The position numbers and the translations under genes are program-made. Source: ZC4RG20 sp963782445 (GTDB taxonomy: Bacteria > Pseudomonadota > Gammaproteobacteria > Steroidobacterales > Rariloculaceae). Taken from it: a stretch of DNA of 64,000 bases. The stretch is taken from contig CAWAJM010000001.1 of the NCBI GenBank assembly GCA_963782445.1, positions 1,922,001-1,986,000 on the forward strand, written 5' to 3'. The notes under the pieces are model-generated. The model ran no database searches and was not told the origin of the DNA. It saw only the letters and a program-made list of their open reading frames with translations. This document shows positions 17,213-25,145 of the stretch, piece by piece; position 1 is the stretch's first letter; each line of letters starts with the position of its first letter.

Positions 17213-18124
17213 CTACAAGGCGCCGCCCTTCGGCGGGCCGTAGCCGAAGCTAGCGAAGATCCGCTGTCCGGCTTTGCCCGACAGGAAACGCACGAATGCG
17301 CCGCCGGCCTTCGGGTTCGCGGCGTTCTCGAGCACCGCTGCGTAGAAGACCAGCGGCTGGACCTTCACGGCTTTTGTCTTGCCGTCCGGGCCGGTGAGTT
17401 CGAAGCCGGCCTTCGAGTACCACGCGGCGGCCATGGCCGGATTGCTGAGATTCACCTCGTCCGGCAGCCGGATGAAGGAAAGGTGGTGCGAGATTACGGC
17501 GCTGAGATAGCCCGACGAGGCGTCGATCTGTCCGGCTTCGAGCCGGGAGAGCAGCGACGGCTCCGTGAAGATCTGCTTGGCGTTATCGATGGGGCCGAGG
17601 ACCTTCCGCGCGAGTTGCGGCTGGCGGTAGTAGCGCTGTGCGAGCTGCATGGCCAGGACGATGTTGCGGCCCTGTGGGTCGGTGGCGGGGTCGGTCCGCC
17701 CGAAGCGGATAGCGCTCTTCTCGAGAAGCGCGTACCAGGGCCGTTTGCCGGCCGCTGCCGCCTCGAACGCAGCAGTATGCGGTCCGTTCTGGCTGTAGGC
17801 GATCACCATTTGGGTGCTCGCAACGGGCTCGGCTTTGCGGATTATGCCGGCGCCTTCGACGACGCGGATCGGCCCCGGCGTAATGGCGACGAACACGTCG
17901 GCCTGGATCCGCTTCGCGGCGAGGAGTCGAGCGAGCCCGTAAGAGCCCTGGCCCATGCCCTGGTACGCTACGGCATGGGCGCGGGCGAACTCCGGCCCGA
18001 GACCCTTGTCCATGACCGCGCCCATGGAGCCGGCGTACGCAACGCGCAGAATCGGTTTATCGGCGGCCGCCGCAGGAACGGCCGAGCACAGCAGTACCGC
18101 GGCACAAAGCAGGATGCGCATCAT
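17213..18124 (-). CDS. Molybdate/tungstate-binding periplasmic protein, WtpA-like
   Basis: A 303-residue solute-binding protein with a clear signal peptide. The mature part starts 'LRVAYAGSMGAVMDKGLGP'. The central 'RFGRTDPATDPQGRNIVLAMQLAQRYY' region corresponds to the FGxxDPxxDPxGYR stretch of the WtpA/archaeal ModA group rather than classical E. coli ModA. 'SSGYLSAVISHHLSFIRLP' belongs to the same group. The gene lies 27 bases downstream of modE and before the permease, so it is the substrate-binding part of this importer. WtpA-type proteins bind both tungstate and molybdate. Confidence 0.82.
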   Translation of the reverse strand: MMRILLCAAVLLCSAVPAAAADKPILRVAYAGSMGAVMDKGLGPEFARAHAVAYQGMGQGSYGLARLLAAKRIQADVFVAITPGPIRVVEGAGIIRKAEPVASTQMVIAYSQNGPHTAAFEAAAAGKRPWYALLEKSAIRFGRTDPATDPQGRNIVLAMQLAQRYYRQPQLARKVLGPIDNAKQIFTEPSLLSRLEAGQIDASSGYLSAVISHHLSFIRLPDEVNLSNPAMAAAWYSKAGFELTGPDGKTKAVKVQPLVFYAAVLENAANPKAGGAFVRFLSGKAGQRIFASFGYGPPKGGAL

Positions 18125-18151
18125 TTTTTCTCTTGGCCTCTCTTCAGGCGA

Positions 18152-18961
18152 TTAGGCGTCCACGGCCAGAATTACGTGCGACGCCTTGATGAGCCCGCAG
18201 GCAGGCGCGCCCGCCTCGAGTCCGAGCGTCTTAGCGCTTTCGTTGGTGATGACGGCCGTGAGCCGCTTGCCGCCCGGCAGCGCCAGCACGACCTCGCTGT
18301 TGACCGCGCCCGTTTCGAGCTTGACGACTTCGCCGCACAGGCGATTGCGGGCGCTCGTCTGCACGCCCGCGGCGTCTGCACCGGTCAAAATGACCCACGA
18401 CGCTTTGATGAGCGCATACGCGGCACTACCCTTCTTCAAGCCCAGCGCGGCCGCGCTTTCGTTAGTGATTATCGCGACCAGCGCCGTGCCCTCGCCGATG
18501 TCGAGCACCACCTCCGCGTTCACCGCGCCCCGGCGAAGGGACTTGACCCGGCCGGCCAGCTCGTTGCGCGCACTCGTCTTCATGCCCAGCCTCCGCATTA
18601 ACGCGTAGAAGTGCTCGAAGTCCGCGATACCGGCCGATAGCCGCTCGAGAAACGCCGCGAACTGCTCCTCCGCAGCCTCGTAGACCTCGATGAGGCGCCG
18701 GCCCTCGTCGGTCAGGCGAGTGCCGCCGCCGCGGGCGCCGCCGGCGCTGCGTTCGACGAGGGGCCGTTCGGAGAGATTGTTCATCGCTTCCACGGCGTCC
18801 CAGGCCGTCTTGTAGCTCATGCCGATGGCGCGCGCCGCCTGGCTGATGGAGCCGGTTTCGGCGATGCGCCGCAGCAGATCGATGCGGCCGTGGCCGACCG
18901 AGCCTGGGCCGGCGGCGAGCCATAGGCGGCCGTCTACTGTGAGGGATTTGTGCCTTGCCAT
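18152..18961 (-). CDS. modE: ModE-type molybdate-responsive regulator
   Basis: A 269-residue regulator. The N-terminal winged helix has 'LLRRIAETGSISQAARAIGM' and 'SYKTAWDAVEAMNNL', the ModE signature, with 'GGGTRLTDEGRRLI' after it. Two Mop/TOBE domains follow ('SARNELAGRVKSLRRGAVNA', then 'SARNRLCGEVVKLETGAVNS'), which bind molybdate or tungstate between dimers. The ATG at 18961 is preceded by a ModE-like direct repeat only a few bases away, so self-regulation of the whole modE-binding protein-permease-ATPase-porin unit is likely. The open frame extends a further 20 codons upstream through the operator; that start is unlikely. Confidence 0.92.
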   Translation of the reverse strand: MARHKSLTVDGRLWLAAGPGSVGHGRIDLLRRIAETGSISQAARAIGMSYKTAWDAVEAMNNLSERPLVERSAGGARGGGTRLTDEGRRLIEVYEAAEEQFAAFLERLSAGIADFEHFYALMRRLGMKTSARNELAGRVKSLRRGAVNAEVVLDIGEGTALVAIITNESAAALGLKKGSAAYALIKASWVILTGADAAGVQTSARNRLCGEVVKLETGAVNSEVVLALPGGKRLTAVITNESAKTLGLEAGAPACGLIKASHVILAVDA

Positions 18962-18963
18962 AA

Positions 18964-18992
18964 GCGCTATATAACGCAGAATATAACGCAAG
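18964..18992 (-). promoter_or_regulatory. ModE-like operator upstream of modE
   Basis: On the minus strand two copies of GCGTTATAT lie in direct repeat, separated by five bases, with a further TAGCGC. This AT-rich block stands out in GC-rich DNA. It matches the TATAT-containing half-sites known for ModE operators (CGTTATATA type). It begins two bases from the modE ATG, so it probably overlaps the transcription start and represses when oxyanion is bound. Confidence 0.6.
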
Positions 18993-19017
18993 GCGAAGCG
19001 CCTGCAAGGGCGCTGCC

Positions 19018-19596
19018 TCAAACGGACGCGTCGAGCTTCGGGCTTCCCGCGAACAGCGCCAGCACGCCCAGCACGATGAACAGCGCGGCGGCGCCGGCGC
19101 GGATGTAGCGGAGCGGTAATCGCTGCGCCGCGAAGTCGCCAGCAAACACGACGGGGACATTGGCCGCGAGCATGCCGAGCGTCGTGCCCGCGACGACGAG
19201 CGGGACCGTCTGGAACTTCGCGGCGAGCAGCACGGTCGCGATCTGGGTCTTATCGCCGATCTCGACGAGGAAGAATGAGATCAGCGTCGTCAGGAAGGCG
19301 CCGTAGGAGTACTTGGCCGCCGCGTCTGCATCGGCGTCGGGAACGAGGAGCCAGAACCCCATCACGATGAACGATGCCGCGACGGCCCACTTCAACACCC
19401 GGGCCGAGACGAGCGACGTGAGCCAGGCGCCGAGCTCGGCGGCGATGCCGTGATTGAGCAGCGTCGCGAGCAGGATGCCGGCGATCAGAGGCGCGGGCCT
19501 GCGAAACCGGACGGCGAGCACGAGCGCGAGCAATTGAGTCTTGTCGCCGATTTCCGCGACGGCGACCGAGACGGCAGAGACGAGGAACGCTTCCAA
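19018..19596 (-). CDS. TMEM165/GDT1 family cation exporter
   Basis: A 192-residue membrane protein with six helices in two homologous halves. Each half carries the family motif: 'AEIGDKTQLLALVLA' and 'VEIGDKTQIATVLLAA'. Bacterial members export Mn or handle Ca/Mn. There is no ATG at the expected N-terminus; TTG at 19596, six bases after an AGGA, gives the usual start 'LEAFLVSAVSVAVAEIGD'. A short hairpin touches the ribosome binding site. The gene diverges from the SOD-like lipoprotein gene. Confidence 0.85.
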   Translation of the reverse strand: MEAFLVSAVSVAVAEIGDKTQLLALVLAVRFRRPAPLIAGILLATLLNHGIAAELGAWLTSLVSARVLKWAVAASFIVMGFWLLVPDADADAAAKYSYGAFLTTLISFFLVEIGDKTQIATVLLAAKFQTVPLVVAGTTLGMLAANVPVVFAGDFAAQRLPLRYIRAGAAALFIVLGVLALFAGSPKLDASV

Positions 19597-19604
19597 GGCG
19601 AATC

Positions 19605-19625
19605 CTTTGGAGCGGCTCCCCAAAG
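19605..19625 (-). promoter_or_regulatory. Small hairpin overlapping the GDT1 ribosome binding site
   Basis: On the minus strand, CTTTGG and CCAAAG close a stem around GGAG-CCG-CTCC. The 3' arm runs into the AGGA that should be the ribosome binding site of the TTG start at 19596, so the fold could limit translation. It begins with a TTTGGGGAG that recalls the first conserved block of Mn (yybP-ykoY) riboswitches, but the rest of that motif is absent. Confidence 0.3.
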
Positions 19626-19672
19626 ACGCCCGAAGTGTACATGATAGACGTCTGCACCAGAAGGAGACGCGC

Positions 19673-20434
19673 ATGCGGAACGGTAGCCGTCGTTCGAATC
19701 CCCCCTTCGACGCCGGTCGGCGCCGGGCTTTGCGAGCAGCGGCGGCGGCTGCGAGCTTCACGGCGCTGGGCTGCACGCAACGGGCGGCCGGTCAGCCGCC
19801 GAAGGAATCCGGATTGTCCTACGAAGGGCTTCTCAAGGGGCGGCCCGGCTTTCAGCCGCGAACGCCGCTGGCCTTGCCGTATGCGGAGATTCCGGGTTTC
19901 CTTTCGAAGGCGCAGCTGGCGCGCAGCTACGCTGCTTACAGAGACGCTTTCGACCAGTTGCTCGAAGCCGAACGGTCGTTGGGCAAGGCGTCTCGCGACG
20001 CCGCCCACTCGAGCAAATACGGCGCTCTGCGCGCGCGCCAGATCCACGCGGCGAATTCGGTGTTGCTGCACGAGTTTTACTTCCGCAACCTCGCGTCCGC
20101 GCCCGTGCCGCCCTCCCGCTACATTCTGGGCAACATGCACGAGCACATGGGTACGCTGGCAAGCTGGCGCGAAGATTTCGCCGCCAGTGCCCGCGTCGCC
20201 GAAGCTTGGGCCGTACTCGCTTACGATCCCTACGACGATCGCTGGCACGACATGCCGTTGGGAGCGGCGGATGCAGGAGGCATGGCCGGCAACAATCCGC
20301 TCGTCGTGTGCGACGTGTCACCCGACGCTTGGAGCGTCGACTATGCGGACCGAAGCGCCTACGTGGTTCGTTTCCTCGACCATCTGGATTGGAGCGCCGT
20401 GGCATCGCGCTATCGGGCCGTCGACCGTCAATAG
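19673..20434 (+). CDS. Exported superoxide-dismutase-like protein lacking two metal ligands
   Basis: A 253-residue protein. The N-terminus carries 'GRRRALRAAAAAASFTALGC', which fits a twin-arginine signal followed by a lipobox Cys (about residue 34). The mature part aligns to Fe/Mn superoxide dismutase: a helical domain ('FLSKAQLARSYAAYRDAFDQLL'), 'VLLHEFYFRNL', and the C-terminal sheet ending in 'VCDVSPDAWSVDYADR' and 'LDHLDWSAVASRY'. The second His ligand (in LLHEFY) and the Asp (DV) are kept. The first His is replaced (SYAAY) and the last one in DxWEH is Asp (DVSPD). It is therefore unlikely to be an ordinary dismutase. AAGGAG precedes the ATG at good spacing. Confidence 0.75.
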   Translation: MRNGSRRSNPPFDAGRRRALRAAAAAASFTALGCTQRAAGQPPKESGLSYEGLLKGRPGFQPRTPLALPYAEIPGFLSKAQLARSYAAYRDAFDQLLEAERSLGKASRDAAHSSKYGALRARQIHAANSVLLHEFYFRNLASAPVPPSRYILGNMHEHMGTLASWREDFAASARVAEAWAVLAYDPYDDRWHDMPLGAADAGGMAGNNPLVVCDVSPDAWSVDYADRSAYVVRFLDHLDWSAVASRYRAVDRQ

Positions 20435-20442
20435 CGGCCATT

Positions 20443-20623
20443 GCGGGACACTAGTGGCCTGTAACGGCTGATTCGGTAGTGGCTGAGCGATGGATGGCGC
20501 GTCGGGGCAAGGCGCGAGGAGGAGGCATAGCGGTGACTATGGCGACGACGAGCAACGCGGCACCGGCGCGCCAGACGCGTTCAGGCGCTGCCGAATCAGC
20601 CGTAACAGGCCACTAGGTCCCGC
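20443..20623. repeat. 181-bp near-perfect palindrome between convergent genes
   Basis: The block reads almost the same on both strands. Outer arms GCGGGAC (20443-20449) and GTCCCGC (20617-20623) are followed inwards by CTAGTGGCCTGT (20451 on) and ACAGGCCACTAG (up to 20616). Over the 26 bases from 20451 to 20476, only one mismatch occurs against 20591-20616. Pairing weakens but continues inwards and ends in CATAG (20526-20530), a 6-base loop and CTATG (20537-20541), exactly at the centre. The right arm contains the HlyD stop codon. It carries no gene. It could be a MITE-like element, a large bidirectional terminator or a protein-binding site. Confidence 0.8.
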
Positions 20624-21824
20624 GGGAGAGCACGCGCACGCCGTCGCCGATGCGGTCGCTCGGATGCACGATCACGCGCTCGTGCTGATCGAGACCACTC
20701 CGGATCTCCGCCTCGGTGTCCGTGCGCCGGCCAACCACGACGTGGCGAAGCCGAGCCCGACCGTTCGCGTCGACGAACACGGCCCAATCGGCGCCGTCGC
20801 GGAACAGTGCCGTGAGGGGCAGCCTCAAGACGTTGTTTTCGTCCGCGACGACGATCCGCGCCTCGACCTGATAGCCGTGCGCGAGCGCCTTCCACTGGTC
20901 GTGCGGACTCGTGATGTCGACGATCACATTGACCCGCTGCTCTTCTATGCCGAGCGCCGAGACCTTCGTAAAGCCGTAGGGCTCGACGACGCGGACCCGG
21001 CCTTCGAGCGGGGCGTCGCCGCCCCAATCGTCGATGATGACGCGTTGGCCCGCATGAACCTTCACCGCGTCCGTGGTTAGCAGTTCGACGGCGATCTCGA
21101 GGTCGCGCGGATCGCCGATTTCGACGAGCGCCGCGCCTGGCAGCACGACGCTCTCGCTCTGCTGGAGGACCTGCAGGATGCGTCCGCTCACGGGCGCGCG
21201 GAGCGAGACGCAGGCGCAGGGATCTTCCTGTTTGGCCGCATCCGCGGGCGACACGAGCTGGGCGCGGGCCCGCTCGAGCTCGAAGCGGCGCACGTCCAGC
21301 GCGGCGAGGGCCGTCGAGAGTGCGGCACGGCGCGTGCGGTAGGCCCGTTCGGCTACGTCGAGGTCGTGCTGCAACGTCACGCCTTGCCCCATGAGCTGGC
21401 GCGTCCGGTCGTAGTCGCGCTGAGCGAAGTCGAGCTCGGCGCGCGCCTGCTCGACTTCCGCGTTCGCAAGGGTCTGCGCCGATTCGGCCGCCCGCACGTC
21501 GGCCCGTGCCTGCGCCGCGCCGCGAGGGTCGAGGAACGCGGGCGCGATGGGCTCGATCTCGGCGACGACGGATTCGAGCGCGGTGACCGCATCGCCCGCA
21601 TGCAGCCCCACCCGATGCATACGACCGCCGACGGGCGCCGAAAGGACGTACACGTCGTGCACGCGCGTTTTGCCGTCTTCGTCGATGGTCACGAGCAGCT
21701 CGCCGCGCTCGACGGCGACCGTGTCGACGCCGACGGGCCGGGGCCGGAAAGCGAACACGACGGCGAGCGCAATAGCGGTCCCGATCGCGGTCCAGAGTAC
21801 GGCCCTGCGAAGTCTCGGTGTCAT
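20613..21824 (-). CDS. HlyD-family adaptor of an FtsX-type ABC exporter
   Basis: A 403-residue adaptor with one N-terminal transmembrane helix. The lipoyl halves ('LSAPVGGRMHRVGLHAGDAV' and 'LRAPVSGRILQVLQQSESVV') flank a long helical hairpin (about residues 105-200), followed by barrel domains and 'GLDQHERVIVHPSDRIGDG'. It forms an operon with the permease (3 bases upstream) and ATPase genes and is probably part of a DevBCA-type exporter. Its last codons and stop lie inside the right arm of the palindrome. Confidence 0.88.
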   Translation of the reverse strand: MTPRLRRAVLWTAIGTAIALAVVFAFRPRPVGVDTVAVERGELLVTIDEDGKTRVHDVYVLSAPVGGRMHRVGLHAGDAVTALESVVAEIEPIAPAFLDPRGAAQARADVRAAESAQTLANAEVEQARAELDFAQRDYDRTRQLMGQGVTLQHDLDVAERAYRTRRAALSTALAALDVRRFELERARAQLVSPADAAKQEDPCACVSLRAPVSGRILQVLQQSESVVLPGAALVEIGDPRDLEIAVELLTTDAVKVHAGQRVIIDDWGGDAPLEGRVRVVEPYGFTKVSALGIEEQRVNVIVDITSPHDQWKALAHGYQVEARIVVADENNVLRLPLTALFRDGADWAVFVDANGRARLRHVVVGRRTDTEAEIRSGLDQHERVIVHPSDRIGDGVRVLSRGT

Positions 21825-21827
21825 GAA

Positions 21828-24194
21828 TCACTCCCGGGTCTTGAGCACACGGATCAGATCGAGCCGATCGATGCGCCGCCGCACGAGCCCGGCCGAGACG
21901 ACGCCCGCCAGGAGCGTCAGCACGACGGCCCAGCCGTAGGTCGCGGGCTCGATCACGAGCGGCAGACGGTAGAGCTCGGTGTCCAGCAGGCGGGCGACGA
22001 GCACGGTCAGGCCGCGGCCGATGAGGCAGCCGACGGGTAAGGCGGCCGCAACGAGGAGGCCGACCTGCGCGAGCAGGATGTAGGAGATTTCGGCACGCCG
22101 AAAGCCCAGCACGCGCAGCGTCGCGAGCTCGCGGCCGCGCTCGGACAGCGCGATGCGCGCGCTGTTGTAGGTCACGCCGAAGGCGAGCGCCCCCGCGAAG
22201 CCGGAGAAAAGGCCGATATAGATCATGAGCTGCTCGCCGATCGTCTTGTAGAACGAGTCGAGGGCCGCCTGCTTGAGCATGATCGCCGTGACCTTCGGTA
22301 ACCTCGTCAGCGCAGCGAGCAAGTCTGCCTCGGCGTCGGGGTCGACGAGCAGATTGACGTAGCCGGCGGAAGGGCGCTCGCGCAGAAGCCGATTCAGCGC
22401 GCCGAGATCCATATAGGCCGGCATCGAGATCAGCGTCTCGAAGACTCCCGTCACGGGCAGCGAGACCTGCGGCCGGCGGCCCTCGTGGACGTCGATCCAG
22501 ACACGGTCGCCTATGCCGACGCCGAGCTTCCGGGCCAGACGCGTCGCGAGCACGAGGCCGCCGGGCGGTACGGGCAGGTCGCGACCGTTCGCCGTGTCGT
22601 GAATCGGTTGCAACAGGGTCCCAGGAGGGATGCCCGTAACGGCGCCGCGATGCGTGCGCGTGCCGACCGAGAAGTCCGCGCCGACGATACGCATGGGCTC
22701 GGCGGCGAGCACGCCGGGCAGGTGCCGGAACGCCTGCACGACGGTCAGCGCCTCGGGCTGGGCGAGGCCGATCATCATGCTCTGGCGCTGGCTGCCGAAG
22801 AAGTAGCCCTGGGCCATCGCGTCGATCGAGTCCCGCCACTGCAGGCCCATGACGAGCAGGCCCACCGCCAGGGCGATGCCGAGCGACGTGAACGCCGAGC
22901 GGATCGGCCAGCGGCCGATCTCGCGCAGCGCGATGCGCGTCGGTTGGTCGAGGGCGCGAACGACGCCGAGCGCCGCGACCCGGCTGCGACGGTAGGTGGC
23001 CGGCGTGGGCGGCCGCATGGCCTCCGCCGGGGGCAGCGCCGCGGCGCGGCCGACGGCCACGAGCGCACCCGCAAGCGTCGCGCCCACGCTCACGGCCGTG
23101 CCGATGACGAACGAATAGGGGCTCGGCCGATAGATGAGCAGCGGAAAGCGAAAGAACTCGGCATAAAGACGGGTGTTGTGCAGCCCGAACAGGACGCCCA
23201 GCAGGCTGCCGAGCGCGACGCCGACGGCTGCGATGGCCAGGACGAGCTTCATGTAGTGCCACGCGATCCGAGCGTTCCCGTAGCCGAAAGCCTTGAGCAG
23301 GCCGATCTCGGCGCGCTCCGTCGCGATGAGGCGCGCGAGCACCATGTAGGCCAGAAACGCCGCGACGCCGAGGAAGATCGCCGGCAATACGGTCGACATC
23401 GTCCGCAGCTGAGTGATCTCGTTGACGACGAACCAGTTCGAGAGCTGATCGGCGCGGGCGATCGCGCTCGTCCCGCCGTAGGGGGCGAGGAGCCGATCGA
23501 CGGCGCGCAGGACCGGAGCCGGATCGGCGCCGCGCAGCAAGGCGACGGAGACGCCGTCGAACGCCCCTTCGAGGTCGTACGCGGACTCGAGTGCCTCGCG
23601 GCCCATCCAGACGACGGCAAAGCGCTTGTCGTCGGGCATCAGGCCGCCCGGCGCGAGCGCGTAGACGAATTCCGGGGAGAGCGCCGTGCCGACGATGGTC
23701 AGTGTCCTGCGGCGCCCGTTGACGACGGCGCCGATGCGGTCGCCCGGCCGTAAGCCATGCGCCGCGGCGAACGGCTCGTTGACGATGACCTCGTCGTGCC
23801 GGCGCGGCTCGATCCAGCGGCCGCTTCGGAGGGTCAGTCGGTTCAGGACGGGTTGCCCGGTCTCGGGGATCGACGTAAGGCGGCCGACGACGGGCTGGCC
23901 GAAGCCCGCCACGTCGAGGGTCGCGATCCGGGTGATACGCGTCTCGACGGTCTTCACCCCCGGCACGTCGCCGATGCGGGCGGCGACCCGCAGCGGGGCG
24001 CGTACGGCGCTCGCGAAAACGTCGCCGAAGCGGTTGCGGGCGTAGTAGGCGGTCGTCGTCTCCGTCAGCGCTTCGACGGTGGAGAGCGACATGACGAGCA
24101 CCGCGACACCGCAGGCGATGACGACGGCGATTGCGAGCGCCTGCGCGCGCAGGCGCCAGAGCTCGCGAAAAAGCTTACGATCGAGCGCTTTCAT
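21828..24194 (-). CDS. FtsX-like ABC transporter permease
   Basis: A 788-residue protein with two FtsX/MacB-like permease halves. The N-terminal helix ('ALAIAVVIACGVAVLVMSLS') is followed by a periplasmic MacB-PCD domain, a three-helix block around 'LPAIFLGVAAFLAYMVLARL' and 'TERAEIGLLKAFGYGNARIA', then a second helix/periplasmic/three-helix set ending near 'LSERGRELATLRVLGFRRAEIS'. The conserved 'ERxxIGxLKAxG' motif couples to the ATPase. It lies between the adaptor (3 bases) and ATPase (3 bases) genes. The substrate is unknown. Confidence 0.88.
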   Translation of the reverse strand: MKALDRKLFRELWRLRAQALAIAVVIACGVAVLVMSLSTVEALTETTTAYYARNRFGDVFASAVRAPLRVAARIGDVPGVKTVETRITRIATLDVAGFGQPVVGRLTSIPETGQPVLNRLTLRSGRWIEPRRHDEVIVNEPFAAAHGLRPGDRIGAVVNGRRRTLTIVGTALSPEFVYALAPGGLMPDDKRFAVVWMGREALESAYDLEGAFDGVSVALLRGADPAPVLRAVDRLLAPYGGTSAIARADQLSNWFVVNEITQLRTMSTVLPAIFLGVAAFLAYMVLARLIATERAEIGLLKAFGYGNARIAWHYMKLVLAIAAVGVALGSLLGVLFGLHNTRLYAEFFRFPLLIYRPSPYSFVIGTAVSVGATLAGALVAVGRAAALPPAEAMRPPTPATYRRSRVAALGVVRALDQPTRIALREIGRWPIRSAFTSLGIALAVGLLVMGLQWRDSIDAMAQGYFFGSQRQSMMIGLAQPEALTVVQAFRHLPGVLAAEPMRIVGADFSVGTRTHRGAVTGIPPGTLLQPIHDTANGRDLPVPPGGLVLATRLARKLGVGIGDRVWIDVHEGRRPQVSLPVTGVFETLISMPAYMDLGALNRLLRERPSAGYVNLLVDPDAEADLLAALTRLPKVTAIMLKQAALDSFYKTIGEQLMIYIGLFSGFAGALAFGVTYNSARIALSERGRELATLRVLGFRRAEISYILLAQVGLLVAAALPVGCLIGRGLTVLVARLLDTELYRLPLVIEPATYGWAVVLTLLAGVVSAGLVRRRIDRLDLIRVLKTRE

Positions 24195-24197
24195 GCC

Positions 24198-24950
24198 TCA
24201 CCAGGACAGCTCGCGCGGCGGTATTCGATGTGCGTTGCGCTCGACGGCGGCGATCGCACCGTCCGCGATGTGCACGACACGATCCGCCATGCCGGAGACC
24301 GTCGTGTTGTGCGTGATCAGCGCCGTGCTGGTGCCGAGCTCGCGGTTCACGCGGTCGATCGCTTCGAGGACGAGTACACCCGTCCGGCTGTCGAGGGCGC
24401 CGGTCGGCTCGTCGCAGAGCAGGATGTCGGGCTGCTTCGCGATCGCGCGCGCGATCGCGACGCGTTGTTGCTCGCCGCCCGAGAGCTGAGCGGGAAAGTG
24501 GTCGAGCCGCTCCGCGAGGCCGACCAGGGCGAGCGCAGCGGCCGGATCGAGCGGCGCCTGCGCGATCTCGGTCACGAGGGCGACGTTCTCGCGCGCCGTG
24601 AGACTCGGAATGAGGTTGTAGAACTGAAACACGAAGCCGACGTGCTCGCGGCGAAAGGCCGTGAGCTGACTGTCGGTCGCGTTCGTGAGAACGTGGTCGC
24701 GGAAGCGAACGTCTCCGGCGGTCGGCGTGTCGAGGCCGCCGAGAATATTGAGCAGCGTGGATTTGCCGCTGCCGGACGGGCCCAGCAACACCGCGAGCTC
24801 GCCTTCGTAAAGGCTGAAATCGACGCCGCGCAGCGCGTGGACCTCGACGTCTCCGGTGCGATAGATCTTCGTCAGGCCGTGCGCCGTCAGTGTCTCTCGG
24901 CGCGGGCCATTGAGGCTCGTTGGCGTTTCCTCGGCGGTCGTGTTCATCAT
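24198..24950 (-). CDS. ABC exporter ATP-binding protein (MacB/LolD/DevA type)
   Basis: A 250-residue ATPase with Walker A 'GPSGSGKSTLLNILGGLD', the Q-loop 'VGFVFQFYNLIPSLTARENV', the signature 'LSGGEQQRVAIARAI', Walker B 'ILLCDEPTGALDS' and switch His in 'ALITHNT'. These are typical of the MacB/LolD/DevA group that works with FtsX permeases. First gene of a three-gene minus-strand operon with the permease and HlyD adaptor. It diverges from the P-type ATPase gene across about 195 bases. Confidence 0.9.
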   Translation of the reverse strand: MMNTTAEETPTSLNGPRRETLTAHGLTKIYRTGDVEVHALRGVDFSLYEGELAVLLGPSGSGKSTLLNILGGLDTPTAGDVRFRDHVLTNATDSQLTAFRREHVGFVFQFYNLIPSLTARENVALVTEIAQAPLDPAAALALVGLAERLDHFPAQLSGGEQQRVAIARAIAKQPDILLCDEPTGALDSRTGVLVLEAIDRVNRELGTSTALITHNTTVSGMADRVVHIADGAIAAVERNAHRIPPRELSW

Positions 24951-25145
24951 GGAGCGGCAGTCGGGCGGCTTTGCCCGCGATCACGTTACGCGAACTGTTC
25001 TCGAGTGCGAATCAGTACTTGTTCGAACGCGAGCGGCGCCGCCGGCGGACCGTTGCCGCTTCCCGGGACCTACGTACAATCCTCGGTAGCGGCCGCGAGC
25101 GGTCGGAATTAGCGTGGCCTATCCGAGAGTTCGGGTTCGAAACGT

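Noticed and set aside
19597..19672. A full Mn (yybP-ykoY) riboswitch before the GDT1 gene
   Set aside because: Only the first conserved block is recalled; the gap to the divergent gene is 76 bases, too short, and the second conserved block is missing.
20443..20623. Insertion sequence with transposase
   Set aside because: The palindrome is too short for a transposase gene and holds no coding frame; only a non-autonomous element remains possible.
20596..23262. An 888-codon minus-strand frame across the HlyD and FtsX genes
   Set aside because: It is in another phase of two well-supported genes and has the repetitive Arg/Pro/His composition of a frame shadow.
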